DNA of 64,000 bases from Anisodus tanguticus (GCA_034509755.1 CM067550.1:5635001-5699000), one strand, 5' to 3'; positions 1 through 11,300 are shown, numbered from the stretch's first letter. Made by a program: numbers and translations. Notes: generated from the letters alone by a model not told the origin.

Positions 1-711
1 AAGAAGCGTGCCGACGCCATTATAGGCCTCAGATAGGCCTGCAACCATCTGAAGTACGAGACGATTGTTGGTGACGGGCGCACCAACGTTGCGCAGTTGG
101 TCCGCCAATTCTTTCAATCTTTTGCAGTATGCTAAAACGTTTGGGAAATCTTCCATATTTACGTGGGAGAATTCCTGCTCAAGGTTAACAATACGAGAAT
201 TTTAATTATCTTGGAATATGTCACGCACTCTATTCCAAGCATCCATCGCCGTAGCGTTTGGTTCGATAATCGTTTGCAATAGGTCAGTAGATATAGTGGA
301 GTAAACCCACTAAAGAATGGTAGCATCAAGTGTCGTCCATAACTTAGGATTTTCCTCGGGTTTTGGCACCTCCATATCCATAGGAGCCGCGGGGATAATG
401 TGATGGAGGACTTGATGCGAGCGTGCGTGAACTTTGAACAGTTCGGTCCATGTCGCGTATTGGACGTTTTCTATTTCAAAAATGATAGGGATGTGATTCT
501 TGATATTAGAAACAGTAAGGGCTTGGTGAAACATGTTCTTAGCCATAATAGCAATGCAAGACGTGAGGTAGGGATTTGGAAGAAAATTTGAGAAGAGAAA
601 AGAATACCGTCGGGCACGGAAACCAAGGATCGGCTCCCGGTCCGAGACTGTTTGTGACGGAAAAGGTTGAAAAAAGTTGGGGGAAAAAAAGAACCTAGAC
701 TTCTGATACCA
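1..711 (-). pseudogene. Ty1/copia gag remnant, cut by window edge
   Basis: Gag coding remnant of a Ty1/copia retrotransposon, read on the minus strand from an ATG at 546-544. The reading contains an N-terminal MAKNMFHQAL segment followed by the gag-polypeptide (UBN2-like) fold region, and it closely parallels 12963-13600 of another copy in this window. A tRNA-Met-type primer-binding sequence (TGGTATCAGAAG on the minus strand) lies at 700-711, directly after the LTR. The frame is broken by stops at 312-310 and 204-202; the parallel copy has sense codons there, and CAG-to-TAG and CAA-to-TAA changes explain both. Gag would form the virus-like particle. The rest of the element lies before base 1, so its 3' LTR and coding content cannot be judged. 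Confidence 0.85.
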
Positions 712-1033
712 TGAAAGAAATAATCCCTTGATTATTCTCATTAATGAAAGAGTATACATACAATTTACAATTTTCCATAATAGAAAACATATTCCTACTC
801 TAATCCCAAAATCTTATTCTAGTAGTACAAGAATCTTATAATTATGGTAAGTGTACAATACTAATTAATGTACAACATTACCTAAATTCAACCCAAACCG
901 TGGGCTATATACACTGAATATACATCGGCTATATACACTGAAAATACATCTAGCCGAGACCCTATATACATAAACCGAAACCATATATAGGATGTACACG
1001 TGTATACCGTGTATTTCTAATGTATATTTAACA
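712..1033 (-). mobile_element. Copia LTR (5' LTR of the minus-strand element)
   Basis: A 322-bp LTR that begins TGTTAAATATACA and ends TTTCTTTCA on the minus strand. It is homologous to the LTRs at 12484, 15663, 30090, 33441 and 52762. It has TG...CA ends and is followed by the primer-binding site. Its outer end abuts coding sequence of the UAH-like gene at 1034, so the element sits at or inside that gene's intron/exon border. Confidence 0.88.
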
Positions 1034-1484
1034 GTTGTGACTGCAATTGCAGCTCCAGCTAGCATCAAAGTAACATTTGAAGGCAATGGAGGCCATGCAG
1101 GAGCTGCACTGATGCCGGAAAGGTAACTTTTTCTTTAAGAGCTAGACGTGTACCATGATTCTGCAGATGCAAGGGTGGTCTTCCTTTCTTATTTAGAATT
1201 TTCTGTACAAGCTGCAGATCTCTCTGCCGTCTTACAACTTCTCTTTCACTAAAGATGTTTTTCATAGTTAAAAAGTAGTATTGAGATGGTTTTCCTGTCT
1301 ACGATAGACCGATAATTACCACCAAGATCATGTGTTATGCTGTTGCTTTTGCTTGGATTTTTTTCAGAAGGTTTAAAACTTTATACTGTGGGATTTTCTT
1401 CTTCTAAATATTCCACCTGGCTGTTAGTGTGTCGACGTTCAAAATTTACGACATTGCCTCCTCTTCATTATGTGTTTCGCATTA

Positions 1485-2893
1485 TTCTAAGTTTGAAAAC
1501 TGAAGCAAATTATATAGTTGACATTTTCATGTCATATGCTTCTTGAAAATCATCTTCTGTTTTTGTAAGCTCCCTCTTTTCCCTGACTTTCATTGTGACT
1601 CACAAGCTGTAAAGCATTTTGTCTTCTATGGTTTTTCACTTGCACAGAGAAAGAATATATATGTATGACTAATATTCCCTACTGCAATCAATTCTAAGTT
1701 TGAAAACTGAAGCAAATTATATAGTTGACCTTTTCATGTCATATGCTTCTTGAAAACCATCATCTGTTTTTGTAAGCTCCCTCTTTTCCCTGACTTGCAT
1801 TGTGACTCACAAGCTGTAAAGCATTTTGTCTTCTGTGGTTTTTCACTTGCACATGGAAAGAATATATATATATATATGACTAATATTCCCTACTGCAATC
1901 AATTCTAAGTTTGAAAACTGAAGCAAATTATATAGTTGACCTTCTCATGTCATATGCTTCTTGAAAACCATCTTCTGTTTTTGTAAGCTCCCTTTTTCCC
2001 TGACTTGCATTGTGACTCACAAGCTGTAAAGCATTTTGTCTTCTGTGGTTTTTCACTTGCACAGGGAAAGAATATATATATATATGACTAATATTCCCTA
2101 CTGCAATCAATTCTAAGTTTGAAAACTGAAGCAAATTATATAGTTGACCTTTTCATGTCATATGCTTCTTGAAAACCATCTTCTGTTTTTGTAAGCTCCC
2201 TTTTTCCCTGACTTGCATTGTGACTCACAAGCTGTAAAGCATTTTGTCTTCTGTGGTTTTTCACTTGCACAGGGAAATAATATATATATACATATATATG
2301 ACTAATATTCCCTACTGCAATCAATTCTAAGTTTGAAAACTGAAGCAAATTATATAGTTGACCTTTTCATGTCATATGCTTCTTGAAAACCATCTTCTGT
2401 TTTGTAAGCTCCCTCTTTTCCCTGACTTGTATTGTGACTCACAAGCTGTAAAGCATTTTGTCTTCTATGGTTTTTCACTTGCACAGGGAAAGAATATATA
2501 TATATGACTAATATTCCCTACTGCAATCAATTCTAAGTTTGAAAACTAAAGCAAATTATATAGTTGACCTTTTCATGTCTTATGCTTCTTGAAAACCATC
2601 TTCTGTTTATGTAAGCTCCCTCTTTTCCCTGACTTGTATTGTGACTCACAAGCTGTAAAGCATTTTGTCTTCTATGGTTTTTCACTTGCACAGGGAAAGA
2701 ATATATATATATGACTAATATTCCCTACTGCAATCAATTCTAAGTTTGAAAACTAAAGCAAATTATATAGTTGACCTTTTCATGTCTTATGCTTCTTGAA
2801 AACCATCTTCTGTTTTTGTAAGCTCCCTCTTTTCCCTGACTTGTATTGTGACTCACAAGCTGTAAAGCATTTTGTCTTCTATGGTTTTTCACT
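1485..2893 (+). repeat. Tandem array, seven ~207-bp units
   Basis: Units starting TTCTAAGTTTGAAAACT begin at 1485, 1692, 1903, 2111, 2325, 2531 and 2738, giving periods of 207, 211, 208, 214, 206 and 207 bp. The last unit is incomplete and stops near 2893. Period differences mostly reflect the length of a short TA microsatellite inside each unit. Unit-to-unit identity is high, so amplification is recent relative to the nearby gene decay. The array lies in the first visible intron of the UAH-like gene. Short open frames within the units are by-products of the repeat. Confidence 0.95.
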
Positions 2894-2935
2894 CATCTAC
2901 ATTATTCAAGAATAAGGGGCATTAGTCTGATTCTG

Positions 2936-2960
2936 TATTGATTGCAGTAGGGAATATTAG

Positions 2961-3008
<48 letters not shown>

Positions 3009-3019
3009 TTTCCCTGTGC
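2936..3019 (-). repeat. Inverted copy of the array junction with long (TA)n
   Basis: The reverse complement of the unit segment GCACAGGGAAAGAATATA...ATGACTAATATTCCCTACTGC occurs once here, inverted relative to the array at 1485-2893. Its TA tract is expanded to roughly 20 dinucleotides, against 4-8 in the array units. With the neighbouring units it can form a large hairpin. Confidence 0.9.
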
Positions 3020-4281
3020 AACGTTACTGGTAATAATCTATTCCCATATATGGCTTATTGCTCTCTGCAACTAATTTGGAACAGAAACGATGCGGGTCTG
3101 GCTGCTGCAGAGTTGGCTCTAGCTGCTGCAGAGTTGGCTCTAGCTGTGGAGAAACATGTACTAGATTCCGGATCCATAGACACTGTTGGAACTGTTGGTA
3201 CGCTGATGTTTTTTTTTTGCCTCATACTAGAAGACACTGGTCTAGGGTCATCTACCTTGTGCTCTGATGAATCATGAACTAAATAATGTGTGGAACAACT
3301 AATTATTGTGAGAACTATTAGGTGATCTCTCAAGATCTAATGAATTTGTTTTTATCAAGGCATTCTGACGCTGCATCCTGGAGCAATCAACAGCATCCCG
3401 AGCATTGCACACCTTGAAATAGGTATACTTCCTGTCGGATGATGTAGTTTGTTCTCTATGAATGATCATAAAACTAGTTTCTTACTCTAGTTTATCATTT
3501 TTGAAAGGAAAGAGTCGCATTTCATGATTTAAGTATTCACATTATACTATACATTCTATCCAGAGTCTGTATTTGCTGTATCTGATAATAAAGTTATGTC
3601 TTTTGGGTGGGACAGACACATGAGACATTGACGAAAGCCGTCGAAATCTTGTGATTGAGAAAATCCATCAGTCAGCTTTGGCCATTGCTAAGAAACGCCA
3701 AGTTATACTCTCAGAATTTGAAATCGTGAATCAAGATCCACCAGCCCTTTCAGACGAGTCAATCACTAAAGCCACAGAATTGGCATGTCAAGAGTTAAAT
3801 TTGACTCACAAGAAAACGATTAGTCGAGCCTATCATGATTCGCTATTTATGGCAAGGTAAGTGAAGGGGGAGCACCTCTGCGTTTGTGTTTATTTATGCA
3901 TCTTATCCTCTTAAGTTTATAGGTCCCATATGAAACTCGAGGTCCATGCAGGCTGCAGCTTATGTAGGACACCAATTGGATAGAAACTAGAAAGCAGTAT
4001 ACTTACCTCTATGCTGTCTGTCCAAAAAATTCTGCTTAACTTAATTCTAAAATCCTTGCAGAGTATCCCCGATGGGCATGATATTCATTCCTTGTTACAA
4101 GGGTATGTCATCTTACTTTCTTTTGGCACTAGTTGTTATTTTCCCATTTTCTCCGTGTTCGTAATATCACTTCATTATCCCTTTCCATTTTCCTTTTATG
4201 TAGTTGATGTTGGTCTTACTCTCTTCTAGTTAGGTTACCTATTTTCCATTTTAGAACATAAGATATTTTTGATACTAGAAG

Positions 4282-4467
4282 CCATGGCGGAGCTACCTTT
4301 GGTGAAGGGGGTTCAATTAAATCCCTTCCGTCGGAAAATTATACTGTGCAAAAAGGGTAAAAACAATTACTATTTTTATTGAATTCCCTTGACATGAGTT
4401 CATATCTTAGGTAGGACTTTCTATATTTTTTTGAATTCCCTTATTCAAATTCCTGGCTCCGCTACGA
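4282..4467. mobile_element. hAT-type MITE with 8-bp target duplication
   Basis: A 186-bp insertion in the last UAH intron. The ends are imperfect inverted repeats (CCATGGCGGAGCTA at the left; ...TGGCTCCGCTACGA at the right). It is bracketed by the 8-bp direct repeat ACTAGAAG at 4274-4281 and 4468-4475. An 8-bp duplication with GGCGGAGC-type ends fits a non-autonomous hAT element. It has no coding capacity. Confidence 0.85.
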
Positions 4468-5046
4468 ACTAGAAGAACTATGCTATGCTAACTGTTTTAG
4501 ATGAACATAAAAATAGTTACACAATGAATTAACTACCACAAGCTAGTCATAGCGACAAAGACGAAGTATCTGTGCAAGTTCTAGCGTAGTCCTTTTATTG
4601 GCACTTCGCCGCTTCATAGGATGTCCGGGTTGATATTTATGCTTGTTAGTTATTGATCTTGCAAGATATAACCATAAGCCTGAAGAATTTTCATCCGTTG
4701 AGGATATCGCTAACGGGGTAAAAGTTCTAGCATTAACTCTTTCCAAATTATCCCTCTCATAATGCCTTAGTTTAGTAAACAATTCCTAACGCTTCAGGGC
4801 ATCTGTATTTTTACTTCTACAAGTAATTTAGAGATAGTAGATTTCCTCCTATGTCTCTACAGCAGTTGGCTTTGTTAACAAATCTTGTCACTTCATCTGC
4901 AGCATATCCAATTGCTTCCATTTTTAGTTATGCGGAATAATAATTTAAAAGCAAGCAACTTCATTAACTCTGGTGTACTATATAAGACAAAGGACACAAA
5001 ACTGAGAGACATATGCAGCAGTATGCCTATACTAGAGACGGATCCA

Positions 5047-5172
5047 ACAAACAACAATAACATACTCAGTGTAATCTTGCAGATGGGGTCTGAGGAGAGT
5101 AGAATATATGCAGACCTTACCCCTACCTCGTGGAAGTAGAGAGATTGTTTCCGAAAGACAATCGGCTGAAGT
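5047..5172 (-). mobile_element. LINE/SINE 3'-end fragment with TTG tail
   Basis: On the minus strand this reads CCGATTGTCTTTCGG..., then a GGTAAGGTCTGC-like segment, CAGACCCCA-like segment and a TTGTT-type tail. It matches the 3' end of the LINE at 5614-8354. Only the 3' end is present, so it is either a 5'-truncated LINE copy or a small element using the same tail. Confidence 0.75.
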
Positions 5173-5613
5173 AACGCATATCAAATCAGTTTAAAATATA
5201 AAATACAGAAATAAAGCAGACATATCAAACAATAGAGAAATCATTACATAGCCTTCAAAAATAGGAACAGTAACAACAACAAAATAATGCAGTAACTGAA
5301 GCAAAAAAACCAACAAGTTGTAACAAAAATCGAAGGACAAGAAACTACGAGACTAGTACTAATGCTACTAGCATGCAAGGAGAAACATGTCCGGTGCACC
5401 AAGCCTATCCCGTAGTAAAGCGAGACAATTGTCAACTCTCTACTCTAATCCTCAATCTTAATATCCTACGTATACTACAGACGGATCCAGGATTTGAAAA
5501 TTATGAATTCTAGGTTAGAATTCTATAACAGCACATTTGATTTATTGGGTTCCATTCAGCAAATAACATATATAAGCTAACCTACTAAATGAAGGTATTA
5601 GGTTAGCAAGTCC

Positions 5614-8354
5614 AACAATAACAACAACAACATACCCGCTATAATCCCACAAGTGGAGTTTGGAAAGGGTAGAGTATACGCAGATCTTACCCTTACCTTG
5701 GAAGGTAGAGAGGTTATTTTCGATAGACCCTCGGCTCAGGATAAAGTAAAAAATAAAGCATGTCAAAAAGAAAAAGCAACAACACGACAGTACGCTATGC
5801 GAAAAAAAAAGAAATGACAAATAGCATTAGAAATCGAAGGAGAAAAAACTACATGAGCAATACTACGATTATTAGTAAGGAAAAAAATGAGACAACATTT
5901 TACTACCTACTAACCTTCTATCCTAATCCGCGTCCTCCAAAACCTTCTATCTAAGGTCATTTCCTCGGTAAGTTGCAACTGCATCATGTCCTGTTTAGTC
6001 ACCTCTCCTTAATACATCTTCGGTCTGCCTCTCCTAAAAACATTCATAATCAACCTCTCACACATCCACACTGGGGCATCCCCGCATCTGCTCCTCATAT
6101 TCTCATACCATATAAGCCCAACTTCCCGCATCTTGTCCTCTACCGAAGCCACCCCCACCTTGTCTCGGATATCTTCATTTCTAAGTTTGTCTCTCCTAGT
6201 ATGCCCACACATCCATCGCAACATCCTCATCTCCACAACTTTCATCTTCTAAATGTGAGAGTTCTTGACTGGTCAACACTCCGCCTCATACAACATAGTA
6301 GGTCTAACCACCACTCTGTAGAATTTACCTTTGAGTTTTGGTGGCACCTTCTTATCACACAAGACTCCGGATGCGAGCTTCCATTTAATCGATCCCGCAT
6401 CAATACAATATGTGACATCATCGTTAATCTCTCCATTCTCTTGGATAACAGACCCAACATACTTGAAACAACCTTTCTTTTGGATGGCATAAGTACCAAG
6501 TCTCACAACCATGTCAGCCTCACGCGTCACGTTACTGAACTTACACTCCAAGTATTTTGTCTTGGTCCTGCTCAACCTGAACCCTTTAGACTCCAGGGTC
6601 TGTCTCCAAACCTCCAGCTTATCATTAACTCTCTCGCGGGTCTCATCAATCAGCATTATGTATCCTCGAATAATATATGTCACGATACCTCTCTTTGGAT
6701 ATGTCGCATCAAAGCATCCATTACTAAGGCAAATAAAAATGGGCTAAGAGTTGATCCCGGTGCAATCTCATTACAACTGAGAAGTTCTCAAAATCACCTC
6801 CCACTGTCCTCACCCGGGCCTTTGCAACATCGTACATATCCTTGATCGCCCTAGTATACACCACATGTACCCTTCTAGCCTCCAAACAGTTCCATAATAT
6901 CTCCCTAGGAACTTTGTCATAGGCCTTTCAAGGTCGATGAACACTATGTGAAGGTTCTTCTTCCTCTCCTTGTACTGCTACATCAGCCTCCTCACAAGAT
7001 GAATGGATTTAGTTATTGAGCGCCCCGGCATGAATCCAAACTGGTTTCTTGAAGTATCCACACCCCTCATTTTCTGACCGGGTCTGCCCGTTTCTCTTGT
7101 TTTGATCTTGCTTTGCTTTGCTTTTGCTTTGCTTGTGCTTATGCTCTATCTTAAGTCGAAGGTCTATCAGAAACAGATGTTCTACCCAAGGTATATGTAA
7201 GGTCTGCGTACACTCTACCAACCCCAGACCCCACATTATGAGATTTCACTGGTATGTTGTTGTTGTTGTATCCACTCCCCTCCTTACCCTCATCTCCACC
7301 ACTCTCTTCCAAACTTTCATAGAGTGGCTTTAGCAGTTTGATACCCCTATAGTTGTTGCAACTCTGAATGTCACCCTTGTTCTTGTACAATAGAATTATT
7401 GTACTCCACCTTATTTTCGGACATTTTTGCTGTCTTAAAAACGACATTAAATAGCCTAGTCAGCTACTCCAAACCTGGCGTGCATGCGCTCTTTCAAAAT
7501 TCCACTGGGATCTTGTCTGGCATTGTCACTCTACCCCTGTGCATCCTACGAATAGTACTTTTGACCTCCTCAACCTTTATACACCTACAATACTCAAAAT
7601 TACGACTCCTTTCGGAGTGCTCCAGATCTCTCAACTCAATGTCTTTGTCCTCTCACTAGGTCAAAAGTTTATGAAAGTACGATTGTCATCTCTGTTTAAT
7701 GAGTGCCTCCTCCACCAAAACTTTATCGTCATCTTCCTTTATGCACTTCACTTGATCCAGGTCACAGACTTTCCTTTCTTTCGCCTCGGCAAGCCTGCAC
7801 AACTTCTTATCTATGTCGTTGTCCTCTAATTTCACATACAAACGTTCAAAGGCTGTCGTTTTAGCCACCGTAACCGCTAGTTTCACCTCCTCTTCGCCAT
7901 CTTGTACCCTTTCTAATTCGTCCGCATTTCCTCCTCGTCTTTACTTTCCACCAGTTTCGCATACGCATTCTTTTTCGCCTCCATTCCCTTGGACTCATCC
8001 ATTCGACCATCAGTCCCCTCTATGCCCACCAAACCTACCTCTCGAGACCCCTAACATATCTCTAGCTACTTCCCTAATGCAACTCATAGTCTTATCCAAC
8101 CTATTGTTCGTGTTTCCACTACTTCCCCATGCCCCAATAGCCAACAACTTCTCCCCCATCTCCTGGGCACTAGCCGCAGTCAAGCTACCCCATTTGATCC
8201 TAGGTCTGTCACCCCTAACCCTCTTCTTCTTCCTCTTGATCTCCAAATCCATCGGCAAGAGTTTATGTTGGGTCGTAAGATTTCCACTCTGGATAACCTT
8301 GTGATCTCTACATAGACCTCTATCATCCTTTCTAAGAAGCACATAGTCTATCTA
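5614..8354 (-). mobile_element. RTE-type LINE, 5'-truncated, decayed
   Basis: A non-LTR retrotransposon read on the minus strand. From its 5' side it shows the end of the endonuclease/linker region (about 8345-7690), reverse transcriptase (NNYRGIKLL near 7355, QFGFMPGRS near 7030, LIDETRERVNDKLEVWRQ near 6630), and a C-terminal block (MRMLRWMCGHTRRDK near 6220) ending RRFWRTRIRIEG with a stop at 5911-5909. A 3' UTR follows, finishing in a TTG-rich tail at about 5614. Flanking imperfect 13-bp repeats (5601-5613 GGTTAGCAAGTCC; 8355-8367 AGTTAGCAAATCC) look like a target duplication. Several frameshifts and stops, plus a nested insertion at 7069-7267, make it inactive. RTE assignment rests on the motif set and lack of an RNase H domain. 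Confidence 0.85.
7069..7267 (+). mobile_element. TTG-tailed element inserted in the LINE
   Basis: About 199 bp that interrupts the LINE reverse transcriptase between its RRGVD and TSRNQFG codons. It is flanked by a 15-bp target duplication with one mismatch (GTATCCACACCCCTC at 7054-7068; GTATCCACTCCCCTC at 7268-7282). It ends in the shared AAGGTCTGCGTACAC...CAGACCCCAC...TTGTTGTTG tail. Its 5' part resembles the LINE 3' UTR, so it is probably a 5'-truncated copy of a related LINE. It is opposite in orientation to its host. Confidence 0.88.
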
Positions 8355-11300
8355 AGTTAGCAAATCCCCAATTTTTAATTTACTTAAATACCTTATTTAT
8401 TATTTTTGTGATGTACTCATAAGTGTATTTAAGTAATGGAATGGAGAAATTGCTAACTTACTACCTTAGTAGGTTAGCAAAGCTTGTATGCACACACATA
8501 ATACAAATTACAATACTATAGTTACATCACGAATGGGTGAAAATCGGTTAAAATTTATTCGCGCCGATGCTTACATTTATCTAGTTTTTTTTTGTCATAA
8601 CATTAATCCAGTTAATTTATGTTACATGTCTTGAGATACACTTATATTATTAAACTATAGTTAATTAATATATATTTTCATCCTAATTATAACTTAATTA
8701 TGGTAAATTAATTAGTGTAAATACCATATACATATAAGTTTTTACGGGTAAAAACCACCACACTAGTATAATGATCACTAATATTTAAATTATACATAAA
8801 TTCATGCTTTTTTTTGTTTTTCATTCGGTGTTCGGAATCCGCATTGAAGTCCAACTATACTCGTATTCGCGCTACGTAGAGCCCATTTCTGGGGAAGTGC
8901 TCCCTATCAATAATTTTTCTATATTCAGAGCTCGAATCCGAGACATCTGGTTAAGGGAGGAGCAACCTCACCCACTGCATCAAATCCTTTGGTGATAGAT
9001 AAATTCATGCTTTGATTAGATTGAATGTGAACCATTAGTCCAAGGCTTTCGGGATAAATATATGTAAACTATTATACTGCAACTATTACAATATTCCATG
9101 ATAATGTTCTTTTTCTAATATAACAATTCCTTACAATATAGAAAAGCTTACAAGTGCACCTAGAGCTCAGACTGATGCCTTTTCTTTTCAAAAAAATTGA
9201 TATATTCTATTATTAATTAGCTACGGATTGTGAAAATATTCCCCTTTTGAAATATTATAAATGGCACTTACATCACTTAAACACCTAACCAAATTCATAG
9301 ATGCAAATGTGTGTACTTAAATTAATCCATTTTCCCAAATAAATCTACAATTAGTGCTACTATTATCAGTCAGCAATCGATTGTCATTATATTACACTGT
9401 CCCTAATACCCAAAACCCTCTAAACACTTTGTCAATAAATTAGAGATATTAAAAACTGAAAGCAGTGCATTATCTAAAAGCAAGATCTCGCTGGTTTTGT
9501 TGCTTCTTATAACTATTTAATTCTCTCTCTTTTTTTTCAATTTATTAGTACTATTTTGCTTTAGATATACATACATGTTGGTAGATCGATGCAGATTCAG
9601 AATTTGAATTTTATTAGTTTCAGCTTGAAATTTCATCATATCTCATATTATTTACTAGGTTTAAGATTTATTATTTGTACTATTTAGAGTTTTTAACACA
9701 AATATAAGGTCTAAGCAAAAGCTATTTGGGATGAACTTATAAGTCTCATATATTTTTGTGGGTTGTCTTTTTTCTTTTGCATAATTGTTTAATAAATTGT
9801 CTCATTTTTATTTCTCTTGCAACTTTTGGACCTTTTAGATCACGATCTAAAGATATTTTTGAGCAAACTAAAAAATTTGTGACAAAATGTTGTAATACGA
9901 TCTTGTTGTCTAACGTTTTGTCAGTCTCAAGGGTTGTATTTGCATAATCTTTAAAATCGATATAAAATCTAAATGGTGATCTAAAAAGGGAAATTTGCAT
10001 AAATTCACCAACCTCTACGCTATTCCCACCCTGCATGTTTGTATGCATATACTTGAGTATTTACGTATTGTTTAGTGTTTTAGGTAGAAGTTTCTCGAAA
10101 CTTATGCATTTGCATTGTATTGAACTACCATCATTTTAATCATTTTTCTAATCAAAATTATATTCTCATTAATTTGTAAAAAGATATGAATTATGGACCA
10201 AACTATCAATTTATTTAGGTAGCTAGAATATAACTTTATTCTAATTGTTTGAAGTTAGTTGACTCATGTCATTTAGTGAGAAAGAATAAGATAATTCTAT
10301 TATAATTTGTGTACATCTGTCATTCATTAGCTTTTAAGCCTAACCTTCCTATGATTGCGGCACTAAAAGTTCACAAGTCCCTATTAAATAAAACATGATT
10401 CATGCCATATTTCAACCAACAAATCAACTTTTAATTTACTTTTTCCCTTAAGGAATTTGGAATATTATCAAACCAAATATATAATTAGATGGCTTTGATT
10501 TTAGGTAGCACCTTTATCAAAACATTTAGGATCATATTAATTTTGAGCATAAGGGTGAATGCTTTATAAACCACTTCACTTGGATTAAAGTGTTCTAAAT
10601 ATTAAATAATTAAAAAAATATTAAATCTAATGATTGTGGTATATTAGTTAGATGTTGGAATTTTCATGGGCCAGCTTGCTTTGAGTGGAGAATTAGATTA
10701 GATGAACTAACCTCCAAGAAGCTTTAGGATTTTTGTTTTAATATTGTGTTAGCTAGGGATGGATATGCAAAATAATGTGTAATAGCTTCATACATAATAA
10801 CTTTCTTATTTCAATATTTATGAAGAAAAAAGAAGGAAATTAAAGAATGTCGTGTTTTTTACCAACAAAACTGAAGGTTAGTCTCGAATATCTTTCATCA
10901 AAAAATTATATTTTGAATATTAAAAATAGTATCATTTCGAATATTAAAAATAGTATCATGAATAGAGGTTAAAATACGTTATATATATTTGAACATTCTT
11001 AATGAAATTCTTGATTTCACCTCTGTTTATATTATTGAAAGTGTTCATACATGAGTTCTCACAAAATTAAGAAAAAAGTTAAAATAAACAATTTTTCACG
11101 AATGAAATTATTGATTGGTTTACATTTACAAGCATTGAGTTGAGACAAATTTGATGCACATACAATTCGTCCTAACATACCCCTCCCCTTCCCCTCCCCC
11201 CAAACAATAATATATATATTATAGAGAGAGAGAGAGAGAGAGGGCGGGGGGGCGGGGGGCGGGGGGTGTTCGTAAGAAGATGCATGGAAAATAACAAGTT

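Larger units (their letters stand above)
1035..4762 (+). pseudogene. UAH: Ureidoglycolate amidohydrolase (UAH-like), 3' six exons, broken
   Basis: Six exons of an M20-family amidohydrolase resembling plant ureidoglycolate amidohydrolase, which releases ammonia in the last step of ureide/purine breakdown in the ER. Exons: 1035-1122, 3085-3197, 3360-3422, 3616-3856, 4062-4102 and 4665-4762 (TAA). Recognisable pieces are EGNGGHAGAALMP, NDAGLAAAELALA, DTVGTVG, HPGAINSIPS, NQDPPALSDES, SRAYHDSLFMAR, SPMGMIFIPCYKG and HKPEEFSSVEDIANGVKVLA; the C terminus looks complete. Lesions: codon 3621-3623 is TGA where the family has Arg in the D-T-R-D-I-D-E stretch (CGA to TGA); the acceptor before the last exon reads CAA instead of CAG, and the nearest AG shifts the frame; exon 2 carries an in-frame 21-bp duplication. 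Upstream exons are absent, replaced by a copia LTR. The related allantoate amidohydrolase is the main alternative, but the motifs favour UAH. Confidence 0.82.

Noticed and set aside
1928..2348. Two nearly identical ~69-codon minus-strand open frames
   Set aside because: They lie wholly inside consecutive units of the tandem array and vanish in diverged units; no start context or family.
1485..2893. CRISPR-like or centromeric satellite array
   Set aside because: Units are contiguous with no spacers, only seven copies, and lie inside a host-gene intron.
5470..5545. MITE-like GGATCCAGGATTTGAA segment
   Set aside because: Resembles one end of the GGCGGATCCA family, but the other end and a target duplication are not visible; too weak to list as an element.
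5973..6845. 290-codon plus-strand open frame
   Set aside because: It is the antisense shadow of the LINE reverse transcriptase, whose minus-strand motifs are clear.
7813..8304. 163-codon plus-strand frame rich in Pro and Ser
   Set aside because: Antisense of the LINE endonuclease/linker region; Pro/Leu richness comes from the reverse strand of a basic protein segment.
9746..10048. 100-codon minus-strand frame in the AT-rich gap
   Set aside because: No recognisable domain, no promoter or splice context, and overlapped by an open frame on the other strand.
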